Shown here: positions 1 through 8,225 of the stretch, piece after piece
Layout of the letters: the number at the start of each line of letters is the position of its first letter
How positions within the stretch are numbered: position 1 is the first letter of the stretch
Source of the DNA: Burkholderia sp. BCC0322
GTDB lineage: Bacteria > Pseudomonadota > Gammaproteobacteria > Burkholderiales > Burkholderiaceae
Length of the DNA stretch: 64,000 nucleotides
Assembly: GCF_902833045.1 (NCBI RefSeq)
Contig: NZ_CADFDU010000001.1
Span: 1,195,927 to 1,259,926 of the forward strand
Direction of reading: 5' to 3'
Made by a program: the position numbers and the translations under genes
The notes under the pieces: model-generated
What the model saw: only the letters and a program-made list of their open reading frames with translations
What the model was told of the DNA's origin: nothing
Databases searched by the model: none

Positions 1-51
1 CCAGAGCACACGCTGCGAGCGCGAGTTGTTCAGGTGATGGACGGTGAGCAT
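1..51 (-). CDS. Glutathione S-transferase family protein, N-terminal 17 residues only (cut by window edge)
   Basis: Reading leftwards from an ATG at 51, the frame runs open to the window edge and gives MLTVHHLNNSRSQRVLW. This is the usual opening of one branch of bacterial GSTs: beta strand 1, then the N-N-S-R-S-Q-R-V-L-W stretch that holds the catalytic Ser/Asn region and helix 1 of the thioredoxin-like domain. GSTs conjugate or reduce small electrophiles with glutathione in the cytoplasm. The rest of the gene lies outside the window, so nothing can be said of its length or integrity. No strong ribosome binding site is visible. Confidence 0.7.
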   Translation of the reverse strand, partial: MLTVHHLNNSRSQRVLW

Positions 52-162
52 GTCGACGCTGGAAGTGGGGGCGGGAACGACATCATACCCAGTGCGCGTC
101 GCGCGTACGCGAAACGCATCGCGCGCCATGACGAGCCGCGTCCAGCCGACCGCCCCGATCCA

Positions 163-870
163 TCATGCGCGCCGCACCGCGATCCACGCCCCCCAGAACA
201 GGCTCTCGAAAAAGCGCAGCGGCGCGTCGAAGCCCGCATCGCGCAGCACGCCGAACACCGCTTCCTCGGACGCGGGCGGATCGGCGCCCTGCAGGATTTT
301 CGCGAGTTGCGCGCGCACCGCGTCGGGCGTTGCGCCTTTCATGCGCCAGCGCTGCTGCCACGCGTCGAGCAGGCGAGGGTGGTCCGCGTAGCGGCGATGG
401 TTGCCGGCGAGCACGAGCGGCGCACCGGGTTTCAGGCGCCGCGCGATCGCCTGCAGCAGCGCCGCCTTCGCTTCGTCGCCGGGGACGTGATGCAGCACGC
501 CGATCAGCGTCGCGCCGTCGAACGCGGGTGTATCGGGCAACGCCTCGACACCGTCTTCGACGAACGTCGTGCGCGCGCCGAAGCCCGCGGTCTCGACGCT
601 CGAGCGCGCGAGCGCGAGCATCGGCACGGACGGGTCGACGGCCGTGAACTGCCAGCCCGGCTCGAGCGCGGCCGCCACGCAGATTTCCTGCCCCGTGCCG
701 CCCGCGCCCGCGACGAGGATCCGCGCCTCGGGCGCGGCGATTGCCGATGCGAGCATGCACGCGGTCAGTTCGTGGCAGGCATCGTAGCCGGCAAGCGCGA
801 TGCGGGATTGCTCGGCGTATTCGTGTGCGCGTGCCGGATCGAATTTGGCGGCGCTGGCGGGAAGCGACAT
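163..870 (-). CDS. Class I SAM-dependent methyltransferase
   Basis: The 235-residue protein has a Rossmann methyltransferase pattern. Motif I is ILVAGAGGTGQEI, followed by the acidic end of beta 2 (AVDPSVPML), a post-motif ATFVEDGVEAL-like acidic strand and a DGATLIGVLHHVPG motif IV typical of small-molecule or lipid methyltransferases. The frame is open further upstream (to 963), but ATG 870 is preferred. It gives MSLPASAAKFDPARAHEY, the usual start of this group, and has GAGGA upstream on the coding strand. It would use S-adenosylmethionine on an unknown substrate. The neighbours give no pathway. Confidence 0.85.
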   Translation of the reverse strand: MSLPASAAKFDPARAHEYAEQSRIALAGYDACHELTACMLASAIAAPEARILVAGAGGTGQEICVAAALEPGWQFTAVDPSVPMLALARSSVETAGFGARTTFVEDGVEALPDTPAFDGATLIGVLHHVPGDEAKAALLQAIARRLKPGAPLVLAGNHRRYADHPRLLDAWQQRWRMKGATPDAVRAQLAKILQGADPPASEEAVFGVLRDAGFDAPLRFFESLFWGAWIAVRRA

Positions 871-1179
871 GGCGGGATCCTCGGGTCGGGCGCGGACGAC
901 GTGTCCGCGAGCATGGCGCAGAGCGTAAGCGTGCGCGGCCGGTGCAACAAGGCGAGCAGTCATTCCGGTATGCCGGCTACCTGACTCGGCGGGACCGGCC
1001 GGATTTCGGGTTTTCCCGGGGTCGATTCGTATTTAAAAATGTCCGGGAGCGATGCATCGCGGTGGCGAAACCGGCGCATACTCGTTTCTCTCCCCCCGCC
1101 TGGCCGTCGCATGCCGGGCCCCGATGCGCCGCGCCCCGCTGGCGCGGCCATGCCGCTCGGTACGCACGAGGAGCGCATG

Positions 1180-2832
1180 ATGTCCGATTGTCCGCACGAT
1201 CCGTATGCGCAGCACTACATTCACTGCTTGCCGTTCGGCGCACAGCCCTGTGGTGCACTCTGCGCGACGCCGCGCACGCATTTTCGCTTGTGGGCGCCGG
1301 GCAGCACGCAGGTCCAGCTCGAGCTCGATACCGGCTTCGGCCCGTTGCTCGTCCCGATGACGGCTGCCGGCACGAACTGGTTCGAAGTCTTTGCCGATTG
1401 TGGCGCAGGCGCGCTTTACCGCTATCGCCTCGACGATGCGGTATCGATTCCCGATCCCGCGTCGCGCTCGCAACCCGAAGGGCTCGACGGCCCGAGCGAG
1501 GTCGTCGATCCGCGCGCGTTCACGTGGCGCAATACATTCTGGCGCGGGCGCGCATGGGAAGACATCGCGCTCTATGCGATTCGTCCGCACGCGGTGGGCG
1601 GGTTCGACGGCGTGCGCCGGCGCCTGCCGCAACTCGCGCGCCTCGGCGTGACCGCGCTGGAGCTGCTCGCGTCGCCGCACGACAGCCTGCCGTTCGCGCC
1701 GCTCGCGGCCGAAGGCGGCCCCAACGCGCTGAAGGCGTTGATCGACGACGCGCACGGCTATGGTCTCGCGGTGCTGCTGGAGCTCGACTACGCGCGCTTC
1801 GGCAGCGGCACCGAGGCGCTGCGTCACTACGCGGCACCGTTCTTCCATACGCGCGACGATCCGCTGCAGGCGCCGCCGCTCGCGCTCGATCATCCGGAAG
1901 TCTGTGATTTCTTCTGCGACAACGCGCTGTACTGGATCGACGAGTACCGTTGCGACGGGCTGCGCCTGCGCGAAGCCGACCGGATCGGCGTGTCGTGGCT
2001 GTGCGAGATCGCGGACCGCGTGCGCGCGGCCGTGCCGTCCGACCGGCTGATCCATCTCGTGCTCGGCAGCGAGCGGCATCCGGCGCATCTTGCCGATACC
2101 CATTTCGATGCGCAGTGGAACGGGTGCGGCGAACGCGCGTTGCACCGGCTGACGGGGCGCGACGCGTCGCCCCACGAAGGCATTTCCACGCACCAGTCGA
2201 TTCACACGCTCGCCCGCGCGCTGACCGCGGCCGGGGCCGCATTCCAGCCGGCCGGGTCGGGAGAAGGCATGACTGCCGACAGCGGGCTGTCGTTGACGTC
2301 GCTGGTGCTGTCCGATGGCGCGTGGCGCGACAGCGGGCAGGGCGACCACGGGCAGGAGGCCGGTCTGGCTGCACTTGCGCTGTCGCTGCTCACGCCGCAG
2401 ATCCCGTTGATCTTCGACGAAACCGCGCGCGATGCCGACCGCGCGCATTTCGTGCAGTCGGCGCTTGCGGTGCGCGCGAAGCTGATCTCGCCGCGGCTGT
2501 ACGATTGTCGGCCGCAGGATGCGCATGCGCTGAAGTCGGACGGCGACGGCGAAGCCGACGCGCTGCTTGCATCGTGGCGGCTCGCCGATGACGAGACGCT
2601 GACGATCGCGTTGAACCTGTCGCCCGACGCGGTGCCGTTCGACGCACCGAGCGGGCGAGTCGTGTTCGAGACGCCGGCGCGTGCGCGCGACCGGGTCGAT
2701 GAAGGGGTGTTGCCGCCGTACTCGCTCGTCGCGTGGCTGACGGGTGACGTCAACCGGTATGCGCTCACGCACGATGCGCGTCGCATCGATGACGGCACGT
2801 GGCGCGCAATGCGTCCGAGCCTGAACGCATGA
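1180..2832 (+). CDS. Malto-oligosyltrehalose trehalohydrolase (TreZ)-like protein with degenerate active site
   Basis: About 550 residues align by eye with TreZ (GH13). There is an N-terminal beta-sandwich (HFRLWAPGSTQVQLEL), a barrel with conserved scaffold pieces (LYAIRPHAVGGFDG, DGLRLREADRIG, RLIHLVLGSERHP, DAQWNGCGERALH, LTPQIPLIF) and a C-terminal beta domain. In true TreZ the motif DGLRLDAVHA carries the nucleophile Asp; here that position is Arg. The acid Glu of the LVLEND-type motif is Gly, and the NHDQ-type third Asp motif is missing. It is therefore probably not a hydrolase, perhaps a glycan-binding or regulatory pseudoenzyme. The start is chosen at ATG 1180, six bases after GAGGAG; ATG 1177 is equally in frame. 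It stands alone, away from any treY/treS/glg genes in this window. Confidence 0.8.
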   Translation: MSDCPHDPYAQHYIHCLPFGAQPCGALCATPRTHFRLWAPGSTQVQLELDTGFGPLLVPMTAAGTNWFEVFADCGAGALYRYRLDDAVSIPDPASRSQPEGLDGPSEVVDPRAFTWRNTFWRGRAWEDIALYAIRPHAVGGFDGVRRRLPQLARLGVTALELLASPHDSLPFAPLAAEGGPNALKALIDDAHGYGLAVLLELDYARFGSGTEALRHYAAPFFHTRDDPLQAPPLALDHPEVCDFFCDNALYWIDEYRCDGLRLREADRIGVSWLCEIADRVRAAVPSDRLIHLVLGSERHPAHLADTHFDAQWNGCGERALHRLTGRDASPHEGISTHQSIHTLARALTAAGAAFQPAGSGEGMTADSGLSLTSLVLSDGAWRDSGQGDHGQEAGLAALALSLLTPQIPLIFDETARDADRAHFVQSALAVRAKLISPRLYDCRPQDAHALKSDGDGEADALLASWRLADDETLTIALNLSPDAVPFDAPSGRVVFETPARARDRVDEGVLPPYSLVAWLTGDVNRYALTHDARRIDDGTWRAMRPSLNA

Positions 2833-2903
2833 CGACCTGAGCGGGCAAGTGTCTGAAATACCGGGCGCATCCGCGCCCGGCTGCACCGCAGGCCATCCCC
2901 GAA

Positions 2904-3488
2904 CTACCAGAACCCGCGAATGCCCGCGATGCCGTATGCGCCGTGGCGGCGTGCATCGTCGAGGAGCGCGCGCGTCATGCCGCCGAGCGCGAACACGGGC
3001 ATCGCGGCCTCGGCGGCCAGCGCGCCGAAATGTGTCCAGCCGAGCGTCGGCGCACCGGGATGGCTGAGCGTCGGCAACACGGGCGACAACGTGACGAAAT
3101 CCGCGCCGGCGCGCGCGGCCAGCAGCAGGTCGTCGCGCGTGTGACAGGCCGCGGACACCCTGCGTCCGGCCGGTAATGGCCGCTGCGTGGCAGCGCGCAA
3201 GGCGGCCCCGTCGAGATGCCAGCCGGCGCCGTCGAGCCGCATCACGCCGGCCGCATCGATCGGGCCGTTCAACATCAGGTTCGCGCCGGCCGCGTCGCAG
3301 CGCGCGAGCGCTTCGGCGGCGAGCCGCGCAAACGCGGCGGCATCGAGCGATTTCACCCGCAACTGCACGAGCGTCTCGCCGCGCGCGAGCACGTCCGACA
3401 GCCGGTCGAGGAACGCCGCGCAATCGGCCGCCGACGCGGACGCCGGTTTCGGCGTGATCACGCAGCAGCGCGGCAGCGTGGCGTTCAT
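2904..3488 (-). CDS. Stand-alone thiamine phosphate synthase (ThiE/TenI)-like protein
   Basis: 194 residues with a TIM-barrel ThiE pattern: LVQLRVKSLD (beta 2), WHLDGAALR, SAACHTRDDLLLAARAGADFVTLSPV, PVFALGGMT and a final AYGIAGIRGFW. The last motif and overall length match the ThiE-like domain found fused C-terminal to the Nudix protein MutT in gamma- and betaproteobacteria; here it stands alone. The phosphate-loop motifs (SPV, GGM) are kept, so sugar-phosphate or thiazole-phosphate binding is plausible, but true ThiE activity is uncertain because such MutT-linked domains have no clear thiamine role. ATG 3488 is the natural start. It is followed (gene order) by no obvious partner; the CNNM gene lies 22 bases upstream. 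Confidence 0.75.
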   Translation of the reverse strand: MNATLPRCCVITPKPASASAADCAAFLDRLSDVLARGETLVQLRVKSLDAAAFARLAAEALARCDAAGANLMLNGPIDAAGVMRLDGAGWHLDGAALRAATQRPLPAGRRVSAACHTRDDLLLAARAGADFVTLSPVLPTLSHPGAPTLGWTHFGALAAEAAMPVFALGGMTRALLDDARRHGAYGIAGIRGFW

Positions 3489-3510
3489 CGCGTGCGGCGA
3501 AGCGCGGCCG

Positions 3511-4854
3511 TCATTCGTCGGCCTCTTTCGCGATCTTCGGGTAGACGCGCACGAGCACGATGCGTGGCCCGTTCATCTTCTTCACGACGACGTCGAAGCG
3601 GTCGAACGACACGCGCTGCCCTTCGGTCGGCAGGTCGCCGAGCGCCTGGATCACGAGGCCGCCGACCGATTCCGCGCGGCCTTCGTCGATGTCGATGCCG
3701 AGCGCCTGTTCGAGCGATACGACGGGCAGGCTGCCCTTGCCCATCAGCGTGCCGTCGTCGAGGCGGCTCCAGTCGGCGTCGCCCTGGCGGAACTCGTCGT
3801 GGATCTGGCCGACCAGTGCGCCGAGCAGGTTGTCGAGCGTCAGGAAGCCGATCGGCTTCTCGCCCTTGTTGCCGACCAGCGCGAAGTGCGGCGCGCCCTT
3901 GCGGAAGCGGCGGAACAGGTCGAGTGCCGGCGTGTCGGGCTTCACATACTGCACGGGACGTACGTAGTCCGACAGGTCTTCCAGCGCCGCGCCCGCGTGA
4001 CGCGCGAGCAGCAGGTCCTTCAGGTGGATCAGCCCGCTCACCTGCTCGCGCGACGCATCCTCGAACAGCGGATAGCGGCTGAAGCGGTGGCGCGCGACGA
4101 TCTCCATGTTGTCGGGCAGCGGCAGGTCGCGGCGCAGGCCGATCATTTCATGGGCCGGCCGCATCAGGTCCGACACCGTCATCGACGAAAAATCGAGCGA
4201 ATGCGCGAGCGTGTTCCACTCGTCGTTGCTGTACGTGCCGCGCGCCGGCTGGGCCGGATTGCCGGCCGTGCTGCGGCGGCTGCGCAGGATCAGCTTCAGC
4301 TCGTCGGTCGAGTAGTGCGCGTCGCCGCCATGGTCGGCCGACAGCCCCGCGAGCCGCAGCACCGCGTTGGCGCTGTTGTTGAGCACCCAGATCGCCGGAT
4401 ACATCGCCCAGTAGAACGCATAAAGCGGCAGCGCGACCCACAGGCCGACCTTCTCCGACTGGCGGATCGCCATCGATTTCGGCGCCAGCTCGCCGACGAC
4501 GATATGCAGGAACGAGATCAGCGAGAACGCGAACACCAGCGAGATCAGGTGCACGACGCGTTCGGACTGCACGCCGATCAGGTCGAGCAATGGGCCGAGC
4601 AGTTGCGCGAAGGCCGGTTCGCCGACCCAGCCGAGGCCGAGCGACGCAAGCGTGATGCCGAGCTGGCACGCGGAAAGATACGCGTCGAGCCGGCCATGCA
4701 CGATCCCGAGGATGCGGCCGCGCAGGCCGTGCTTGCGGGCCAGTGTCTTGACGCGCGTGGCGCGCAGTTTGACGAGGCCGAATTCGGCCGCGACGAAGAA
4801 CCCGTTCAGGGCCACCAGGAACAACGCGCCGATGAGCGCGAAGATCTGTAACAA
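3511..4854 (-). CDS. CNNM/CorC (hemolysin C-type) membrane protein with CBS pair
   Basis: 447 residues with the standard layout. A DUF21/CNNM membrane domain spans roughly residues 1-200: four hydrophobic segments including LFLVALNGFFVAAEFGLVK and GITLASLGLGWVGEP, plus the VVGELAPKSMAI motif. Then come two CBS motifs (about 220-345; SDLMRPAHEMIGL, KGAPHFALV) and a C-terminal CorC_HlyC transporter-associated domain (TVGGLVIQ-like SVGGLVIQALGDLPTEG). The family is linked to Mg2+ or Co2+ efflux and to adhesion phenotypes; substrate is not readable here. The start codon is TTG at 4854, supported by GGAG eight bases upstream and by the family start LLQIFALIG; no ATG alternative keeps the first membrane segment. 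Confidence 0.9.
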   Translation of the reverse strand: MLQIFALIGALFLVALNGFFVAAEFGLVKLRATRVKTLARKHGLRGRILGIVHGRLDAYLSACQLGITLASLGLGWVGEPAFAQLLGPLLDLIGVQSERVVHLISLVFAFSLISFLHIVVGELAPKSMAIRQSEKVGLWVALPLYAFYWAMYPAIWVLNNSANAVLRLAGLSADHGGDAHYSTDELKLILRSRRSTAGNPAQPARGTYSNDEWNTLAHSLDFSSMTVSDLMRPAHEMIGLRRDLPLPDNMEIVARHRFSRYPLFEDASREQVSGLIHLKDLLLARHAGAALEDLSDYVRPVQYVKPDTPALDLFRRFRKGAPHFALVGNKGEKPIGFLTLDNLLGALVGQIHDEFRQGDADWSRLDDGTLMGKGSLPVVSLEQALGIDIDEGRAESVGGLVIQALGDLPTEGQRVSFDRFDVVVKKMNGPRIVLVRVYPKIAKEADE

Positions 4855-4867
4855 AGAAACACTCCGG

Positions 4868-5710
4868 TTATGACAGGCCCATCAGTATAGAGCCGGAAAG
4901 GAATTTGTAATGTATTGGGTGGCCGATTGCTTGCACCGGCGCCTCACCGGGGACGGAGAACGTGAGGGTGGCCGTGGCGCCGTCGGCGAACGCGTCGTGC
5001 GAGAACGTGCCGCCGTGTGCGAGCGCGACGCGCTGGCAAAGCGCGAGCGTCCAGGCGATCCGTTTCGCGTCGCGCTGGCGCGGCATCTCGCGTCGTGCGA
5101 ACGATTCGAACGCATGCGGTTGAGCGGGATCGGCGAGCGCGCCGGCGTTGACGGTGCAGGTGGCGCACGCGGTGAACTGCACGCCGTCGCGGGTGCACGT
5201 GAACGCCACGCGGCTGCCGGCGGCGCTGGCTTCGACCGCGGCCGTCAGCATCGTCCAGAGCGCCTGCGCGATGCGTTCGCGGTCGGCGGTCAATGACGGT
5301 TCGCCGTCCGGCAGCGTCGCATCGAGCGCGACCTGTCGTGCGTCGGCGAGCGCGAAACGGACGAGCGCGATCGTGTCGTCGAGCAGCGCGCGCAGCGCGA
5401 ACGGCTGCGGCTCGAGGGCGAGCGTGCGCGTGTCGGCACGCGGCGCGTCGAGCACGTCGTCGATCAGCGCGACCTGCTGGTCGATGCCCGTGCAGATGCC
5501 CGCAAGCGCACGCTGCAGGTTCGGATCGGCGTTGGCGAGCTGGCGCTCGAGCACGTACGCCCAGCTGTGCATGGCGTTCAGCGGGCTGCGCAGGTCATGT
5601 GACGCGGTGGAGAGCGCCTGGTCGCGCAGGAACAGCGCCGCCTGGGTGGCGTAATGCGCTGCGCGTTCGCGCAGCAGGTCGGCGGCGGGATCGACGGAAG
5701 TGGACGTCAC
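4868..5710 (-). CDS. Sensor histidine kinase-like protein, short and ATP-domain degenerate
   Basis: 280 residues. A HisKA H-box is clear near residue 38 (TASHDLRSPLNAM), followed by the second dimerisation helix (DQQVALIDDVLDAPR). The expected catalytic domain follows, but its signature boxes are poor. At the N box the usual Asn is absent (ALWTMLTAAVEAS), no D-x-G-x-G G1 box is visible, and only the tail TLALCQRVALAHGGTF and ATATLTFSVP recall the G2 region and last strand. No membrane segment or sensor domain is present. The start is GTG 5710 without a good ribosome site. It may be a phosphotransfer or regulatory relic rather than an active kinase. No response regulator lies beside it. Confidence 0.65.
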   Translation of the reverse strand: MTSTSVDPAADLLRERAAHYATQAALFLRDQALSTASHDLRSPLNAMHSWAYVLERQLANADPNLQRALAGICTGIDQQVALIDDVLDAPRADTRTLALEPQPFALRALLDDTIALVRFALADARQVALDATLPDGEPSLTADRERIAQALWTMLTAAVEASAAGSRVAFTCTRDGVQFTACATCTVNAGALADPAQPHAFESFARREMPRQRDAKRIAWTLALCQRVALAHGGTFSHDAFADGATATLTFSVPGEAPVQAIGHPIHYKFLSGSILMGLS

Positions 5711-5777
5711 GGAGCTGGCCTGTCGGAAGCGGTTGGCGTGGAAGTCACGCGAACTGCCATTATAGGGACGGTGCGTG

Positions 5778-6701
5778 TCACGCCGGCAGCGCGTCCTCGT
5801 CCTTTTTCCGGGCGTCGCCGTTCGGCAGCAGCTGGCACGCCAGCAGGCCGGCCAGCATCAGCGCGCAGCCGACGAGCGCGCGCAGCGTCAGCGTTTCGCC
5901 GAGCGCAGCCCAGCCGGCGACCGCCGCGAATACGCCTTCCATGCTGAAGATCACGGCCGCGTGCGCGGGCGCCGCGTCGCGTTGCGCGACGACCTGCAGC
6001 GTATAGCCGACGCCGACCGACAGCAGGCCGCCATACAGCAGCGTCGGCAGCGCGTTGCGCAGCATCGCGCCGCTGACCGGCTCGATGACGAGGCCGACCG
6101 CGAAGCACACCACGCCGCACACGACGAACTGCATGAACGCGAGCACGAGCGGATCGTGGCGCTTCGCGAAACGGCCGACGGACATCACGTGCGCGGCGAT
6201 GATCACGGCGCCCGCGAGCTGGAACCAGTCGCCGTACAGCACCGAGAACTGCTCGTTGATGCTGAGGAAATACAGGCCGATCGCCGCCAGCAGTGCGCCG
6301 AACCACGTGCCCGGGCCGATCCGGTGACGTGCGAACGCACCCATCAGCGGCACGATCACGACGTACAGCGAGCTGATGAAGCCTGCGTTGGCGATGCGCG
6401 TGTACTGCAGACCGATCTGCTGCAGCGAAATCGATACCGCCAGCAGCCCGCCGAGCGCGAGGCCCGGCAGCAGCCGCTTCGGTTCACCGCGGATCGCCGC
6501 GAGTTGCATGCGCGACGCCGTGTTCAGCATCAGCAGCGGCACCAGCACCAGCGCGCCGAGCAGGAAACGCAGCCCCGTGAACAGGAACGGCCCGATAACG
6601 TCGAGGCTCAGGCGTTGGGCGACGAAAGCCGAACCCCAGATCGCGGCGGCGGTGAGCATCAGCAGGTTGGCACGGAGGTGCTTGCGGGCTTCGGGCGTCA
6701 T
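5778..6701 (-). CDS. EamA/DMT family inner-membrane transporter
   Basis: 307 residues, almost entirely hydrophobic, with the two tandem five-helix EamA repeats (about 15-150 and 165-295). The N-terminal repeat begins LLMLTAAAIWGSAFVAQRL and the second ends LRALVGCALMLAGLLACQLLP. Such drug/metabolite transporters export amino acids, nucleobases or other small metabolites; the substrate cannot be read. ATG 6701 is used, with a weak AGAAG upstream. The LysR gene follows divergent logic with the tautomerase rather than with this gene, so no operon partner is evident. Confidence 0.9.
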   Translation of the reverse strand: MTPEARKHLRANLLMLTAAAIWGSAFVAQRLSLDVIGPFLFTGLRFLLGALVLVPLLMLNTASRMQLAAIRGEPKRLLPGLALGGLLAVSISLQQIGLQYTRIANAGFISSLYVVIVPLMGAFARHRIGPGTWFGALLAAIGLYFLSINEQFSVLYGDWFQLAGAVIIAAHVMSVGRFAKRHDPLVLAFMQFVVCGVVCFAVGLVIEPVSGAMLRNALPTLLYGGLLSVGVGYTLQVVAQRDAAPAHAAVIFSMEGVFAAVAGWAALGETLTLRALVGCALMLAGLLACQLLPNGDARKKDEDALPA

Positions 6702-6742
6702 CGGAATTCTTCTGGAGATTGCGGGCGGCGAAACCCGCTAGT

Positions 6743-7600
6743 TTACGCCGAGATTGCAAGGCTGTCGGCAAACCTGCGCAACGCGGCGGCGGCCCGTGCG
6801 TCGCGCACGCGCGAATACAGCACGACCTGCGACAGCGGCAGCGGCGGCAGCCCGAATTTCGCGCCGACGTCGACCAGCGTGCGCGGCGCGACCCGCCGCG
6901 CGAGCGGGCAGACGGCGAGCCCCGCGGCGGCGGCGGCCGTGACCGCCGCCACGCCGCCGCCTGTGAAGCGTTCCCGCCATGGCCGCCCCGCATGGTCGAG
7001 CGCGCGCAGCGCGGCGGCCCGCACGCCGCATGGGCCGGCCAGCACCGCGAGCGGCAGCGGTTCGCCCGCACGCGGTGCCCAGTCCGGCGCGGCGAGCCAG
7101 GCCAGCGGTTCGGAGAACAGCAGCGTGCCGTCTTCGCGCGGCGGGTCTTCGCCCGGCTCGTGCCGCACGATCACCGCATCGAACCGGCGTTCGTCGTATT
7201 GCGCGAGCAGGTTCGTCGACGTTCCGAGATGCATTTCGAGCGACAACCCCGGATCCTGACGATGCAGGCTCGTGAGCACGGCCGGCAGGTCGGGCACCGC
7301 GACGTGCTCGCTGACGCCGAGCGACAGGCGGTGCGTGCCGGCCGAGATTGCGCCCAGCGCGTGATCGTGCGCGTCGAGCAGCGCGCGGGCGGCCGGCAGG
7401 AAATTCTCGCCGTCGGCGGCCAGCTTGACGATGCGCGGCGTGCGCGCGAGCAGCGGCTTGCCGAGGTGGGCTTCCAGCCGCTTCAGCTTCAGGCTGACGG
7501 CCGATTGCGTGGTGCCGAGCGCATCGGCGGCGCGCGTGAAGCTGGCGAGATCGGCGACCAGCACGAACGCGCGGACGGCATCGAGGTCGAGGACTTTCAT
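6743..7600 (-). CDS. LysR-family transcriptional regulator
   Basis: 285 residues with an N-terminal winged helix-turn-helix (SFTRAADALGTTQSAVSLKLKRLE, residues about 17-40) and a LysR substrate-binding domain behind it. ATG 7600 starts at MKVLDLDAVRAF; the frame also has a TTG two codons upstream. It is transcribed divergently from the tautomerase at 7716, and a palindrome lies between the two, the normal arrangement for a LysR protein controlling its divergent neighbour and itself. The effector is unknown. Confidence 0.9.
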   Translation of the reverse strand: MKVLDLDAVRAFVLVADLASFTRAADALGTTQSAVSLKLKRLEAHLGKPLLARTPRIVKLAADGENFLPAARALLDAHDHALGAISAGTHRLSLGVSEHVAVPDLPAVLTSLHRQDPGLSLEMHLGTSTNLLAQYDERRFDAVIVRHEPGEDPPREDGTLLFSEPLAWLAAPDWAPRAGEPLPLAVLAGPCGVRAAALRALDHAGRPWRERFTGGGVAAVTAAAAAGLAVCPLARRVAPRTLVDVGAKFGLPPLPLSQVVLYSRVRDARAAAALRRFADSLAISA

Positions 7601-7614
7601 TTTCAATGTAAATG

Positions 7615-7629
7615 GATGAAATATTCATC
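7615..7629. promoter_or_regulatory. Candidate LysR operator between lysR-type gene and tautomerase
   Basis: GATGAA-ATA-TTCATC is an inverted repeat with six-base arms, 15 bases upstream of the regulator's start codon and about 87 bases upstream of the tautomerase. A TATTAT -10-like hexamer for the plus strand lies at 7640-7645. Position and symmetry fit a LysR binding site; binding is inferred. Confidence 0.45.
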
Positions 7630-7715
7630 GATGACTGTTTATTATAGTTGGGCGGGCCTAACCTGACGCTGTGTTTCCGTTCTTCAACGTCAACCTCACC
7701 GACAGGAGCAAGACC

Positions 7716-8099
7716 ATGCCATTCACCCGTATCGCCGTCCGCGAGGGCAAGCCGGCCGCCTACCGCGCGGCGCTCGTCGACGGCGTGCATCGCGCGTTGA
7801 TGCACACGTTCAACGTGCCCGAGGACGACATCTTCATGGTCGTCACCGAGCATGCGGCCGAGAACTTCGTGTTCGGGCGTCACTACCTCGATATCGAACG
7901 CAGCGACGATCTCGCGATGATCCAGATCACCGCGAACAACACGCGTACGCTCGAGCAGAAGCGGGCGCTGTACCGGGCGATCGCGGACAACCTCGCGCAG
8001 CAGCCCGGGGTGCGGCAGCAGGACGTATTCATCAGTCTGGTCGAGGTGCTGAAAGAGGACTGGTCGTTCGGCAACGGCCTCGCGCAATACGCCGTTTGA
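7716..8099 (+). CDS. Tautomerase family protein (4-oxalocrotonate tautomerase-like)
   Basis: 127 residues. After removal of Met the protein begins with Pro (MPFTRIAVREG), the catalytic general base of the tautomerase superfamily. The length is about twice that of a 4-OT monomer, as in the tautomerase_2 group, with FVVTEH/IQITAN strands and a C-terminal QDVFISLVEVLKEDWSFG. ATG 7716 is favoured by AGGAG seven bases upstream and by the need to expose Pro; the open frame begins earlier at 7671. Likely cytoplasmic keto-enol tautomerase or related hydrolase of an unsaturated acid; controlled by the divergent LysR protein. Confidence 0.88.
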   Translation: MPFTRIAVREGKPAAYRAALVDGVHRALMHTFNVPEDDIFMVVTEHAAENFVFGRHYLDIERSDDLAMIQITANNTRTLEQKRALYRAIADNLAQQPGVRQQDVFISLVEVLKEDWSFGNGLAQYAV

Positions 8100-8225
8100 C
8101 CTGCGACAGCGAGACGGGGCCGGATCGTCGCCGGCGCGCTTTGACCGCGTGTAACATGTAAGTTGCTTCACGTGCGACGCCGGCGCGAACGATGCGCCGG
8201 CGATTCTTCATGTGCAGGAGCCTCC

